The position numbers and the translations under genes were made by a program. A stretch of DNA of 64,000 nt from Polyporus tsugae. Lineage: Eukaryota > Basidiomycota > Agaricomycetes > Polyporales > Polyporaceae. Below, one piece after another: positions 36,176-47,522 of this stretch (positions are counted from its first letter, which is position 1; each line of letters starts with the position of its first letter). Location of the stretch: contig JAHRBS010000012.1 of the NCBI GenBank assembly GCA_024305745.1, forward strand, positions 1,989,001 through 2,053,000, in the 5' to 3' direction. Below the pieces are notes generated by a model. The model searched no databases. It was given only the letters and a program-made list of their open reading frames with translations, and had not been told where the DNA came from.

Positions 36176-36185
36176 TCAGTCCGAT
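36174..36185 (+). repeat. Right copy of 12-bp target-site duplication
   Basis: Second copy of tctcagtccgat. Its first bases merge with the tatc tail, so the true length could be 10-12 bp. Confidence 0.75.
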
Positions 36186-36971
36186 CCGGGTGTTCACCGG
36201 GCCGGCCGCTCATTGAGCGGGGCGCCGGCGAACTGCACTCGCTTGATTTTTCGGGGAGTGGGTAAAGGAAAAACTATAGAGAACTATACATATATATAGC
36301 TACTGTCAGTCTCAATTGAGCTTGGGGATAGTTTAATTCCCCGTGGGGCATATTCAGTCCACAATTTGGAACGACATGTGGCAGCATAACGGTACTTCAA
36401 TCCACACCCGGACTCGGAAGTGCTGCAGAGCACTCCCTGAGGCAGACGTTGACGAGGCCCGCATAATGGTATCACAACATTGTCCAATGCTAGCATTAAT
36501 CGATAGATATGGCAGCTACAATATTGACGAGTCCGCTACTTCTACTTCGTCGTCAGAGACTCTACAAATATAGGTAGATGTGACTTGACTATAGTAAAGA
36601 ATGTTCGGTGTAAACTGCTATTACTAAGGGCAAGTCCAGGGCGGATGCCTGCATCTATACATAAATAGGTCGCACACGTAAAAAATGAAGGAGTGGAATG
36701 CCAGTGGATACCGCGATTAGCGCGTCTACGATGGCAACTTGTAGTAAAAGGCCAACGCGATAACGATACACGGAGCAAGTAAGTACGACACGACCAACGG
36801 CCACGAGCGGCGGGAACAAAAGTGAACGAGTGAATGGTTGATGGGCACCTTGAGTGTCCGCGATGGTGAAGATTTTGAGTGTCCGCGATGGTGAAGAGAG
36901 GACTAGGGACTCCATGGCGAAGCAGGGAGGCCGAAACGAGAGACTGGGGCCGAGCGACCGGCGCCTTAAGC
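36186..36971. other. Spacer after LINE
   Basis: No supported gene. A GC-rich hairpin lies at 36201-36229 (ccgctc-att-gagcgg with outer gccgg/ccggc). The right part is the 3' side of the MFS gene. Confidence 0.5.
36850..36897. repeat. Tandem direct repeat, two 23-bp copies
   Basis: The unit beginning ttgagtgtccgcgatgg occurs at 36850-36872 and 36875-36897, separated by two T. It lies just past the stop of the MFS gene. Confidence 0.85.
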
Positions 36972-38903
36972 TCATGCCATTCCCTTCGCCGCAGCTGCCG
37001 CTTCCTCCGCTGCGATCCGCTTCGTAATGGCAATATCCTGCCAGAACAAAGGTCAGCGGCCAAGTCCACATTACGAGCTACTAGACAGCAGCAGCACTCA
37101 CCGGACTTGGGGAGAACTTCGACTTCCCACGTAGCGCCGGCCCGTACCTGTAAAACAAGAACGGGCTCGGGGCGAGAAGCAGTCCACACAGCCCGATGAG
37201 CGTGCACGACCAGCCGATCCCCAGCGCTAGGAACATCCGCAGCGTGAAGAGCGGGAACGCCGCGCCGACACACGAGCGCATGATCGTGTTCGCCGATAAC
37301 GCCGATGCGGCGTACAGCAGGTACGTGTCGACGAGGTACGACAGGAAACTGTTGAACACGAGCGAGATGCTCGCCCCGATCGGCACCGTCGCCAGCGCGG
37401 GCACGATCCAGTGGATGTGCGGGTACTGACCCGTCCACCCCAGCCAGAATGCACCGAGGACGAGCGATGGGGCACCGATCATCGCGCCGTAGAGGCGCTT
37501 CTCGGGTGGCGGGAAGCCGCGGTACTTGTCAATGAGCACGGTGTAGCGCTTGGAGAGCCGGATGGTGAGATATGCGCCGATGGTCGTACCGATGCCGACG
37601 CCAATGAAGACTAGCCCGACCTCTCTGATGTTGAAGCCGCGGGTGGTGATGAAGATGAATGGGATGGCTTCGAACACTGTGGTGATGTTGCATTTAATAT
37701 TAAGTCGTGTTTAGAGAGGGCGAACGGGTAGGTGACTCTGACTCACTTGCGTACAGGACGCCATACATGAGGGAGATGTAGATTGTGACAAGGAGGAGGA
37801 TGGGCTCACAGATGAGCATCTGAACTGGGCGGTAGAGTGTGCGGTGGAGGACGCCACTCAGCGACCAGTCTGATCGCTCGTGTTCTGCGTAAAGCTGGCT
37901 GTTCGCCTCCGGATCGGCCTTGCGAAGCCTCTCCGCCTTCCACTGAAGGAGAACAGGGGCACACGTCTCGGGAAGGAAGAGGAAGGTTAGTACGGTGCAG
38001 ACACCGGCGAAGATCATCATGATCCAAAATATCCATCTCCAGCCGAGGGGGCTCATGATTACGCTGTTGGGCATCGTGTGAGAAAAGGGGGTCCTTATGT
38101 TAGGAAAACGACCAGAAATACTTACAATCCGCCTACAATAGGACCAAGTACAGGACCGATAAACACACCGGCCGAGAAGATCGCCGTCGCGATCCCCCGA
38201 GTTGCGGGATCCCACACGTCAACCATGACACCTCCACAAATCGTCAAAGGTGCGCAAGCGAAAACACCAGTAAGGAAGCGAGTGATAAAGAAAGTCGTCA
38301 TGTCTCGAGCGAGAACTTGGCCCAGATGCAAGACGACGTATATGGCAAGACCGATACGAAAGATGATTTGGCGGCCGAAAAGCTCTGAGCCAGGGCCCCA
38401 GAGAAGAGGACCGATAACATAACCGCAAAGGAAAATGGAGGTGACAAGGTACCCAAGCTCGGTGTTGACGCCAAACTCTTTCGCGATGTAGGTACCCGCA
38501 CCGCTTGGAGCTGACGACGCGAAGGTCCTAAAGGGGTCATCAAGCAGGGAACTCGGGTGCAGGAGTACTAAAACACTCACACGTTGACCGTCAAGAGCAC
38601 GCACAGGGCTGTGATAGCCCACTTCCTTCGGAGAGACCAGTTCTGGGGGTTTTCGGGATCGTTGGGCCCATCCCAACCGACCAAGTCGGGATCCGGTGAA
38701 GCGACCTCTTTCGATGGAGGTAGGACAGCTCTGTGTTTCGGATAGGGCTTTTGAGGATCGTCTCCGCCATACTCTTCTGTACGGGTATCTTCTCGCCGAA
38801 GGCTCTCCTCGGGTAGAAGGTGGGACTGGGAAGGGTTGTGCAAGGTGGTTGTTGAAGAGTGTAATGATGAGAGACCCGACATGAAAGGATAGGCGCGCGA
38901 CAT
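36972..38903 (-). CDS. MFS transporter, DHA1 drug/polyamine type
   Basis: Plasma-membrane proton antiporter of the fungal multidrug/polyamine group. A hydrophilic N-terminus ends in the family mark GWDGPNDPENPQNWS, followed by the first membrane helix (WAITALCVLLTVNV). The motif GPLLWGPGSELFGRQIIFR (loop 2-3), FITRFLTGVFACAPLTICGG and GPVLGPIVGG come next, then WRWIFWIMMIFAG and a second six-helix half ending FLFYRYGPALRGKS. Splicing of a last intron (CCG|gtgagt..ggcag|GAT) extends the C-terminus to KRIAAEEAAAAAKGMA, stop at 36972. I chose ATG 38903 (MSRAYPF); an in-frame ATG at 39101 would add a hydrophobic stretch unlikely to be translated. About 540 residues. Confidence 0.88.
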
Positions 38904-40137
38904 ATTGGAAGGATAACGTCCCTCCCAGTCAGCGGGAAAAAAAAGATCGAGGGAACAAGCCTCCAGAGACTTTGGTGGATGCATGTCTCGGTGCATGTGG
39001 TCTTTATAAGGCCGCAGGATCTGTAGGGAAATTATGGATGCGATCAAGACAATGTTCAGGCCGCAGTCCGGTAGTGCAGGGCGAGTAAAGGAATGTGCCA
39101 AGACTCAGAGTTGTCCGTCCGACTCCGTCGAGTCGTGATGGGGGTCGTTAGGGAAGCAGCTGTGGGTACCGACAGTTTATGTACCAGTACTAATCCACAT
39201 CTGCAATATCCTCGGGGCAGTGTGAAATCTGGTGGAAGGACCCCTGGTTAGTTGCGATTAAAACTTTCCGCACTATCATACTACTATTATAGCTAGGCGA
39301 GATGGGCACCATGTGTCTGCATGTCGGTCAATGATGACGACTGCCAGTCGTCTCCGGTTCCTGGTGTCTTGGGTGCCGGTGTCTCCTGGTGTCTCTGATT
39401 CAAGTTTGAACCGCATCAGGATGGTGTTACTAGTTACGAAACAACACGTACTCACCGTCCTTACAGCTTACAGGCTAAGTACAGCCAGTAAGTACACTGA
39501 ATCCAGCCACTGCCACTGCCAGTCCAACTTCGATCGCCCAAAAGGTACAGAAGGACAATTGCCGCGTGGTCGACGTTAACTACATCTATAGCACGCGATT
39601 CCTTCGAATTTAAATTTTAAACCCGTTGGCTGCGCGAGACGGCCCGTTGTGCCGCTCGTCGAGTTTTGTGTCTCGCTCACCGTCTACCACGACGTCGACG
39701 TCCACCAACGTCCCGCCACGAAACTCATCCCCGCCCATACAGGCCAGGCCATCCCCTCCACGTCTGCGACTGTTCCCGTGCTCAATGAGCTTACGAATTC
39801 TAGCCTTAGTCCAAGGCCGCATTTTATGGCGTCGAGTTCTCGACGCACGTAGTCCTGAATGCAAGACTCGGAAGGGTAACTGGTACCAACCAAACCGACC
39901 ACAAGACCAGCCGCGTGGCCTACAAGATCAATAAACAAAGCCCGTGGCCCAAAGTCGTCCTCAATTTGACGCTTTTCATTCGAGTGTTGTTTATCCCGCC
40001 ATTGTCGCCTTCGACGCTTTGCCTCCCCCCGCAATCATGGTCTGGAGGCTTAAAAGGAACGACGAGGTGAAGGCTCGAAGCATTCTGCTCCCCCATCGCC
40101 CACCATTGCCATTCGTGTGTATTCGCACTACTCCCAC
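38904..40137. other. Divergent promoter region, MFS and F-box genes
   Basis: The two flanking genes diverge from here. No firm gene. tggtgtctc(t/c) is repeated near 39360-39400. A minus-strand open frame at 39684-40034 has one hydrophobic segment but no supported gene model. Confidence 0.45.
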
Positions 40138-41831
40138 ATGCCAAGCGTCGTTCAAGGTCAGTAGTCACTCCTACTCACCCAACTCGTCCACTCACACCGG
40201 CAGTATACACAGACCATGTCCAATCCAAGGCATCTTACGCGGCGGACCTGCCCCCTAAGGTCCTTCAGACGATCTTCGAGGTCCTCCGCGCCGAACACCA
40301 CTGCACGGACACCCGCGACCACGGCTTCCTCTCCCCCTGGATCCCCGCCACATGGGTCTCCCGCCACTGGCGCGCCGTCGCGCTCGCGACACCTCACCTC
40401 TGGAGCTGGATCGACATCAACGGCCGCCACTGCGACCCCGACGCGATCGCGACGCTCCTCACGCGCTCGGGCGACGAAGACCTGAGCGTGTCCCTCGACG
40501 GCCAGGCGATGGACATGATCGCGGGGTCCGCGATGGTCCTCCCCGTCGCGTCGCGCATCTCGCACCTCTCCGTGTGCATGGAGGAGGCGCATGCGCCACT
40601 CGTCGAGGAGCTCCTCAGGCACGTCGGGGAACGGCTTGGCACGCTCCAAGTGTACTGCGAGGACGAAGCGCAGGAGCGCGGTATCGCACTGGACCCGACG
40701 CAGGTCCCGAACCTCCGCACGTTGTCCGTGCGGAACATCTTTGTGCACCCGACGGCGGAGCTCCGCGGGCTGAAGGACCTCACCCTGGAGCAGATGTGGG
40801 ACGTGAACGCGAACGGGCGGATGGATGTGGGCGAATACGTGTACGGGATGCTCGCGGTATGTCCTGACCTGGAGACCTTGGACATCGAGGACGCGCTGCC
40901 GCATGCGGCGTCCGTCGAGGTGGGAGCGTACCCGCAGATTACTTTCAAGAAGCTGCGCTGGCTGTGGGTGAGCGAGCTCGCGGCCGACCTGCCCGCGAAC
41001 CTCGCCAAGTTCGTCGTCCCGCCCTCGGCGAGCGTCAACATCACCGCGCGGTACGATGGCTGCCTGCCCGAGTCGTTCGAGACAGCCACCGTGATTGGAA
41101 AGGAGCACGAGCAAGACAGCAATGCGGTCTTGCCGATGAACATTTTCCCTACGAGCAAGTTCGAGCATTTCCCGTCGCTCGCCGACACCATGGACCTGTC
41201 ACTCCGGCTTGGCACACCGTGCTCTATCGGGGACATCCACATCGAGGGCGGGAAATGGCAGGTGACGGTCCCCTCGCTCGACGACGAGAGGAGGCAGATG
41301 AACCGCCTTCCCGAGCTTCTCAAGCACGTCTACACGGTGTTCCCGGCGGCGTTCGTCGACCCGTCGAAGATTGTCTACCTCGAGCTGCACATTGCCGAGG
41401 CCGTGCCGGAGTACGACGGCTGGGCGGAGATGCTTGCGCAGTTCCCGAATGTGGTGGCGCTGACGATTGGGGGCCGGAACGCTTTCAACGAGGTCGTCAT
41501 CGCGCTGAAGGGGAATGGGAAAGGGAGTAATGGAAGCGGGAACCTGTTGCCGAAGCTGATGCAGCTCACGGCGTGCTTAGCAGTGCGGAAGACCGCGGTG
41601 ACGAAAGGAGACGCAAGGGCATTTGGGATACTGTTGAAGGAGAGGGCGGCGCAAGGGAAGATGCTGGTGAGCTTGATCGTGAGGGTGCCGGACAGCCCGC
41701 TCAACACGGGGACCGTGAACCTTGCCAGCGCGTTGGTTGCTTATATGGCGGTGAGAGGCGCGAGGGCGAGAGTGGTCAAGAAGGACTGTCCGACGTGCCA
41801 TGGCGTTGAGGCGCATCATCATGAAGCTTAG
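40138..41831 (+). CDS. F-box-like protein
   Basis: Two exons: 40138-40156 (ATG CCA AGC GTC GTT CAA G) and 40204-41831, joined in frame by gtcagt..ggcag, giving 548 residues. The F-box-like motif is LPPKVLQTIFEVLR followed by WVSRHWRAVALATPHLWSWI, common in agaricomycete F-box expansions. The rest has LRR-like segments (LGTLQVYCED, LRTLSVRNI, LKDLTLEQM, LETLDIEDAL) that would bind a substrate. Such proteins are SCF ubiquitin-ligase adaptors; no partner can be named here. The C-terminus has a Cys/His stretch (CPTCHGVEAHHHEA). The start is chosen by the spliced in-frame ATG. Confidence 0.8.
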
Positions 41832-42818
41832 TAGTAGGCTGCTTACTACGAGTAGGCGACAAGCATTGTGTAGCTTATGTTTAGGAAGACTGACTGTATT
41901 GTATCGTGCATCTCGTGTCGCGGAGTGAGACTCAGTAGTTAATACAAGATATATTTCGCATCATGACGAACGATCTCAGCGCACGACACATCTGGATGCC
42001 ACAGTAGGACTGAAAGCTGAGGGCTGAGGACGAGGTCATGCCAAGTCACCACCACTCCTCGGTGACTCATGAATTTGAACTGTGGGTGCGAGGGCAGGCG
42101 AGGTAAGTAATGCGAGAATTATTGGAGAACTTGACGCACCATCTTGCTCCGTCGATGGTTCTTGTTGGACATCGGGAAGGCTCTCATGCCTGGCATGTAG
42201 GATTGGCGTTGACAGGAATCGGGGAAGGTTGGGCCCCCGGAATCCGATCGTCCTCCTGCCGGGGGGCATTCTGAGCTTGCATTCGGGTCAGGAGCTCGAG
42301 AATGAAGTCGAGGTCTCAGTCTGGAACGCTGTTGACGCGGTCCCTTGGGCGAAGGGGTGTTATCTGATGGACCTCAATTGTCTAACTCCGCCTGTAATTC
42401 AGCCCGGATATCGATGGCCGGGTTGAAGGGCACCTGTCATATGTAAACGCTGAGCAGGGACACGGGTAAGCGATGCAATACACGCAGCGGTAAAGAGGTT
42501 AACGGCGATTCGATTGCAGCCCCGGCAGTAGCCCTATCAACGGCCTGGAGAATTGGATGTCTACAGTATGCCTGCGCCTCTCCATCTCTGAAATTCCGCA
42601 TATTCCATATAAGGTCCTCCCGCTTGAACTGAACGAAGGGGTGGAGAGGAAGGTAGAGGGTTCGCGCGGGGAGTGCTGGTCGTGCAATTGCGCCTAGACC
42701 AAATGACGAATCCATGCACGCGGGAAGTGGGCAGATCCCGACCCATTCATCGCAAAAGGACGATATATTGTGGCACATACATTATAATGAAACTTCTTCG
42801 CTCGCTTCGACCGTGCCC
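41832..42818. other. Convergent spacer between F-box and dioxygenase genes
   Basis: No supported gene; an open frame at 42082-42426 has no likeness to a family. Contains the 3' ends of both neighbours. Confidence 0.45.
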
Positions 42819-43538
42819 TCACTTGGGCTCTGCGACAGTGCCACACTCGGAGCACTTGCGGATCGACTCGTTGTTGATCCAATTCTGGATGACGGGCTTA
42901 AGTTGTGTGCCGAGGTCCGTACAGTGGAACGCATCTTCGCGGATGATCGTGGGCTTCTCGTGCTTGCCAGACTTGCAGTACCAACGCAGGCGGTCTGAGA
43001 TATTTGACCATAAGTGAACGGGGAAGGAAGCACGGTGAGAAACGGAACAAAACTCACCGATAGAGCCCTCTGGACGGACACGTTCGACTACGATCCCGAT
43101 GGTGTTGGCAAATCGGACGGGATTATGCGGGGTGTTGGCTGTGGAGCAAAGCAAGTTCAAGCACGATAGTTTCGACGAATGACACACGGCTGAGTGAGCT
43201 CACCTGGGAGGAGAAACATCTCGCCTTCTTCGATTCGAATGTCCCTAAACTCCTCACCGTCGACCACACGGAGTAGCATGCCGCCCTTATGCTGGTAAAA
43301 CCATTCCTACATCGAGACAGGATTGAGCACAAACCCGATGCTACGTTGGAAACACATGTGATTGACACATTACCTCAGTTTCATTTACATGGTAGTCGTT
43401 GCGCTCATTGGGGCCGCCGACGACCATGATGGTGAAGTCCTTGCCGGAGTAGACGCAGTAATTGTTCACGGGGGGCTTCAGGAGATGACCATTCTCGTTA
43501 AGCCACTTAGGAAAGTTGAGCGGAGGAGCAAGAGGCAT
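42819..43538 (-). CDS. BNA1: 3-hydroxyanthranilate 3,4-dioxygenase
   Basis: Cytosolic iron enzyme of the kynurenine pathway. It opens 3-hydroxyanthranilate to the precursor of quinolinate and NAD. Four exons encode about 175 residues, the usual size. Exon 1 has [21 protein letters not shown] and exon 2 [17 protein letters not shown]; the His and Glu of DYHVNETE and the His of [10 protein letters not shown] are the cupin iron ligands. The C-terminal part carries the rubredoxin-like cysteines of the long-form enzyme (WYCKSG, FHCTD, RKCSECG). ATG 43538 is chosen because [13 protein letters not shown] matches family N-termini. It diverges from RAD17. A decayed second copy lies at 51365. Confidence 0.95.
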
Positions 43539-44028
43539 CGCTGGTAGTCTTGCCGGAGTCTTGAAGTAAATCAGAGGCAGAGGAGTTTCTTGAGCAGGCG
43601 GTAGTCAAGTCATGAGTCGGAAGGACCATTACTCAGACCACCGGCAGATCCCGTCGATAGGGCAATCGCCAGATCTCAGCTGGAAGAGAGCAGTGTGAAA
43701 GTACAAGTCGTGGAGGCCAAGTCCACAGCTTGGGTTTGTGAGGCAACAAAGCAGCATCTGAGCGAAGGTGACGTGCAAAGAGTACCGGTGAGTCGACGCC
43801 AAACCTTGAACGAGCTGCCGCGCACATCTGCCACTGTGACACCCTGTGACACACACCCCCATATCATGCGTCACGCGCCTTGCCGAACGCGCAACTCTAG
43901 CTCGTAGCTGAGAGAGCTGAGTCCCTGAGCCCTCGTCCGCAACCCACTCTGTACCTGTAATCACTCGCCCCATTGCGCGCTGCTTGACTTTCCATTTCTA
44001 TCTTAGAGCGTATCCACCGGCCGAAAGT
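43539..44028. promoter_or_regulatory. Shared divergent promoter of BNA1 and RAD17
   Basis: 490 bases between two divergent starts. No open frame of note. gtgtgacac-type inverted bits (ctgtgacaccctgtgacacac) occur near 43834-43856. No clear TATA box. Confidence 0.5.
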
Positions 44029-46678
44029 ATGTCGTCCCGAAAGACATCTAAAGCACCCAGAAAGCCCAGTGGCGCGAGCTCGTCGCGAGCGACTCAATCC
44101 AAGGGGAGCGAGAGCAGCTGCATGGAGCCTCCCACAAAGAAGGCCAAGACGAAGCCTCTCATATCCGTAAGTATTCATTGTCCCCTGACCATTCGGTCAA
44201 GTATGCATGGTGACATCCGCAAGCGTACAGCTTGCCAGACCTCCCATGTTCGACCTTAGCGGTATTCAACCTTCTCCGCAACCTAAGGCGAGCCAGTCGA
44301 AGCTAAGCCAGCTTAACCAACACAAGCAGAACCAACATACGGATTCGAAAGGGAAAGGGAAAGAGAAGGTGCAATCAGAGCCCCCTAGTGCGTTGTAACC
44401 CACCCTGTTTGCAGACCATCCATTCACGCTTCTGCTAGATACCCGTCTATGGGTTGACCGCCATGAGCCGACAAGCGAAGTATGCCCTATTATATGCACA
44501 CAGAAGCCAGCTTACAACTATCTAGGAAGATCTTGCCGTTCACAAGCGTAAAGTGCAAGACGTCCGTCATTGGCTACTGGAGGCACTCGGGAATGACCCT
44601 TCGGGGAAGCTAAAAAAGTACAGAGTATGTCCAAATCACCGTTGACGTCGCACCATTCCTTACCACGGCCCTATAATAGCGCATCCTCGTGCTCACCGGA
44701 CCTGCAGGAACAGCAAAGACGGCGACCATACAAATACTCTCCCGCGAGATCGGCTTTGACATTCTCGAGTGGAGAAACACCATGGCCGAGCAGTTTTCCC
44801 GTTCAGAAGGCGAATGGAATGGCATTGAGTACGAAGGTTCCGCAGACAAGTTCAGGACTTTTCTTGGCCGAGCATCGACTTGCCGTCCCATCTTCGCGTC
44901 ACAGTCCTCAACCCCACAAACGCAATCCACTCAGGGCTCACGCATATCTGCCAGCTCTGCCTCGTCTACCGGCGCAGGCTCATCGCGCCAGCGGGTCATC
45001 CTCCTCGAAGACCTTCCGAACATCCTTCATTCCGCGACCCAGTCTTCGTTCCACGCCGCCCTCGAAGATTTCGTTGAAGCGCCCGACGGCGGAGCCGCGC
45101 CTCTCGTCCTTATCATAAGCGATGCTGGTTTGCGGGGCGAGGATGGTGAAGAGGGAGGCGCACGATGGAAATCTCGGAGCAAGGAGGCTATGGATGTGCG
45201 AAACGTCCTCCCACCAACCCTTTTGAGGTCGCCATACGTCACACAAATCAAGTGCGTGGATCCCTACGCACAGTTCGCGTGGTCGATTGTTGACGAGTCC
45301 ATACATAGCTTCAACCCCATAGCCACCACATATATGCGCACAGCGCTGAAGACCATGCTTGACCGACACTTTGCGTCCTTTCCTGCTGTCGGAACGCGCC
45401 CCACGAAGGACGTCCTCGACCTGATCGTCGAATCTTCGAATGGTGACATCCGCAGCGCCATCAACGCCCTCCAGTTCGCGTGCACTGCTGATCATAGCTC
45501 TCACAAACCGGTCAAGGGGTCGAAGAAGGCGAAAGGCCCATCAGCGACTGTGATGCTCGAAGCTGTGACCCGTCGAGAGCAGAGCCTGGCCTTGTTCCAT
45601 CTACTGGGAAAGATCATGTACAACAAGCGTGAGCCGTTTCATCTTCTGTGTGTGGGCTTTCCGGACTAATATGCGTCTGTCATACAGGTAAAGGTGACCC
45701 GCCCGCCCAGTCTGCGTCTGCGAAAGACATCCGGCGGGACAAGGAGATCGACGCCGCCCTGAAAGACCCGCCTCCTCTCCCGCCGCACCTTAAAGACTAT
45801 GAACGCAAGACGAGCCGTGTCGATGTCGAGGTACGTTAGCATGGTGGTCCCTGTTGTCCTTCGTCGTCCGACCCAACCTCTTCCCAGACGCTATATGCGG
45901 ACACCCCTATCGACGCATCGCTTCTTTCGCTGTACATTCACCAGAACTACACGCAGTATTGCACCACCCTCGATGAATGCGAGGCTCTTATGGACTCCTT
46001 GAGCTGGGTGAACTCTAGTGGCGGCGAAAACGTACGTCGGCATCGCACACACTCCGTTGCCTGCTCAACAAATGCTGAGGATGATGCGTAGTGGTACCAA
46101 GCGAACCCACATCAGTTCCATGTTGTCGCCCTCGGGACGCTTCATGCGTTGCCAAGCCCCGTACCGCGTCGCGGCCAGAAGCCGTTCAAACCTGCGTTCT
46201 TCGAGACGCTCAAGCAGCAACACGAGGCTGAAGATGGAGTGCGAGATGTGCAGTTGTGGTTGCAACGAGTACGTTCGCTCTTTCCTTCTATCTCTGAGAG
46301 CTTATGCTCATCCGATCGTCGGCGCAGCTTGGGAGCTCGCCAGTTTCGTCGTGGGGTTCACGAGACGTGGTGCTGGGCATCGGCTCGCTATGGCGCGCGG
46401 GCGAGAGAGGAGGTATGAGTGTCATTGTCTCGTTGCATCATCGTAGATGGAACACCGACGAATAATGTGCTTTAGGAACGTACGCGGAGCCAATACCTCC
46501 CACACACCGCAACTTTTCCCAGCTGGAGTTCGCGCTCGCGGCGGGCGGCCTTGCCGAGATCGCGCAGGAGGGCGAGACGGCGCCCGACTTGCCCCCGCTC
46601 CAACGCGAAGATCGGCCCTTGGCTGAAGAGAGCATCACGGGAAGCTATCTGTCCGACGATGACATCGAGGAGTGGTAG
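44029..46678 (+). CDS. RAD17: Rad17/Rad24-type checkpoint clamp loader
   Basis: Replaces the large RFC subunit to load the 9-1-1 clamp at damaged DNA in the nucleus. ATG 44029 starts a basic Ser-rich leader (MSSRKTSKAPRKPSG; NLS-like PTKKAKTK). LWVDRHEPTSEEDLAVHKRK is the family entry motif. Walker A is LTGPAGTAKTATI and Walker B VILLEDLPNI. SSNGDIRSAINALQFAC is the sensor-2 region. Later exons give LYIHQNYTQYC and FHVVALGTLHALPSP; the acidic C-terminus is LSDDDIEEW, stop at 46678. About nine introns and roughly 700 residues. Intact as far as can be read. Confidence 0.9.
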
Positions 46679-47522
46679 TGCGTCTTCAAGGTTCAACGTC
46701 TGACTGTCTTGCGCATCGTCGGTTTCGGTTGTCCGCCCTAATGCAGACGTCGACGTCTTGTATCCACAATCGGGGCTCTGGAAGACGCACGCATGCATGG
46801 GTCAAGCTGTACGGCATCATGCCTTGCCCGGCACTCTCTGTCCATTCTGTCCACGGTACCTCGAACGCTCTCGTGCCTTCCACGCCGCCAAGCACGCCGT
46901 TGGTTGCCCCCGCTCCGGCTGCCGCTCACCGAGATGACGCTTGCGATCGAGCGGCGGAACGCACTTAAACACCAAAAGGAATGGGAAGGACAGAGGGAGG
47001 GGGAGCTGCACGAGCACCTCCGACCAAGCGTCGTACTTGGCAATGTGTGCGTTGCCAGACGTGCAGTTCGAAGGAGACGATCTTCGTCAGGTTTGGCGAG
47101 TGCTGTCGGGAACGCGGTTATGACGTGCTCCGGGAATGCGAGCTCGAGACATTCAGTTAGATTGGTATACCATGTCTACTACGTCGAGACGTAAAGGCCT
47201 TGTTCAACGTCGGTTATATGCTTCGGGCGTGAAATATCGGAGTCGGCGCGCGCAGACGTCATCGCATAGCTGTGGTCCACAAAATACTGCACCTCCACCT
47301 AGTGCGACCACTTCCCAGATAGATTGATGTCGGCTTTTGCAAACAGTGCAAGAATTATGACTGCGTACATGTGCCAGAGTGATGAAAGGTATATATACTT
47401 CGTTTCTTTCATGCCACCAGTTCGCATTAACATAGAGCACGCAACCTATGCCCAACACCGTTACCGCACACCGCTGACCACGACGACGACGATCTAGCCA
47501 GCACTCTAACTCTAGTGCTCTA
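46679..47522. other. Spacer with two short Cys-rich open frames
   Basis: Between the stops of RAD17 and THRS, which converge. A plus-strand frame at about 46744-46938 contains LCPFCPRYLERSRAFHAAKH then GCPRSGC, zinc-finger-like spacing. A second, 59-residue frame at 46981-47160 (ATG GGA AGG..TAG) contains WQCVRCQTCSSKE, GECC and RECELETFS. They may be two exons of one small zinc-binding protein, but I found no junction that joins them in frame. Confidence 0.3.

Noticed and set aside
38904..39101. Earlier ATG (39101) for the MFS transporter
   Set aside because: Adds a hydrophobic run before the known hydrophilic N-terminus; ATG 38903 fits the family better.
39684..40034. Minus-strand frame with GHAAGLVVGLVG, which resembles a rhomboid last helix
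   Set aside because: One hydrophobic helix alone; no catalytic GxSG exon could be found, and upstream sequence is the F-box gene.
40158..41168. Long minus-strand frame (336 codons) opposite the F-box-like gene
   Set aside because: GC-rich codon bias of the plus-strand gene leaves the opposite frame open; the translation has no domain and is Arg/Val-rich like a shadow frame.
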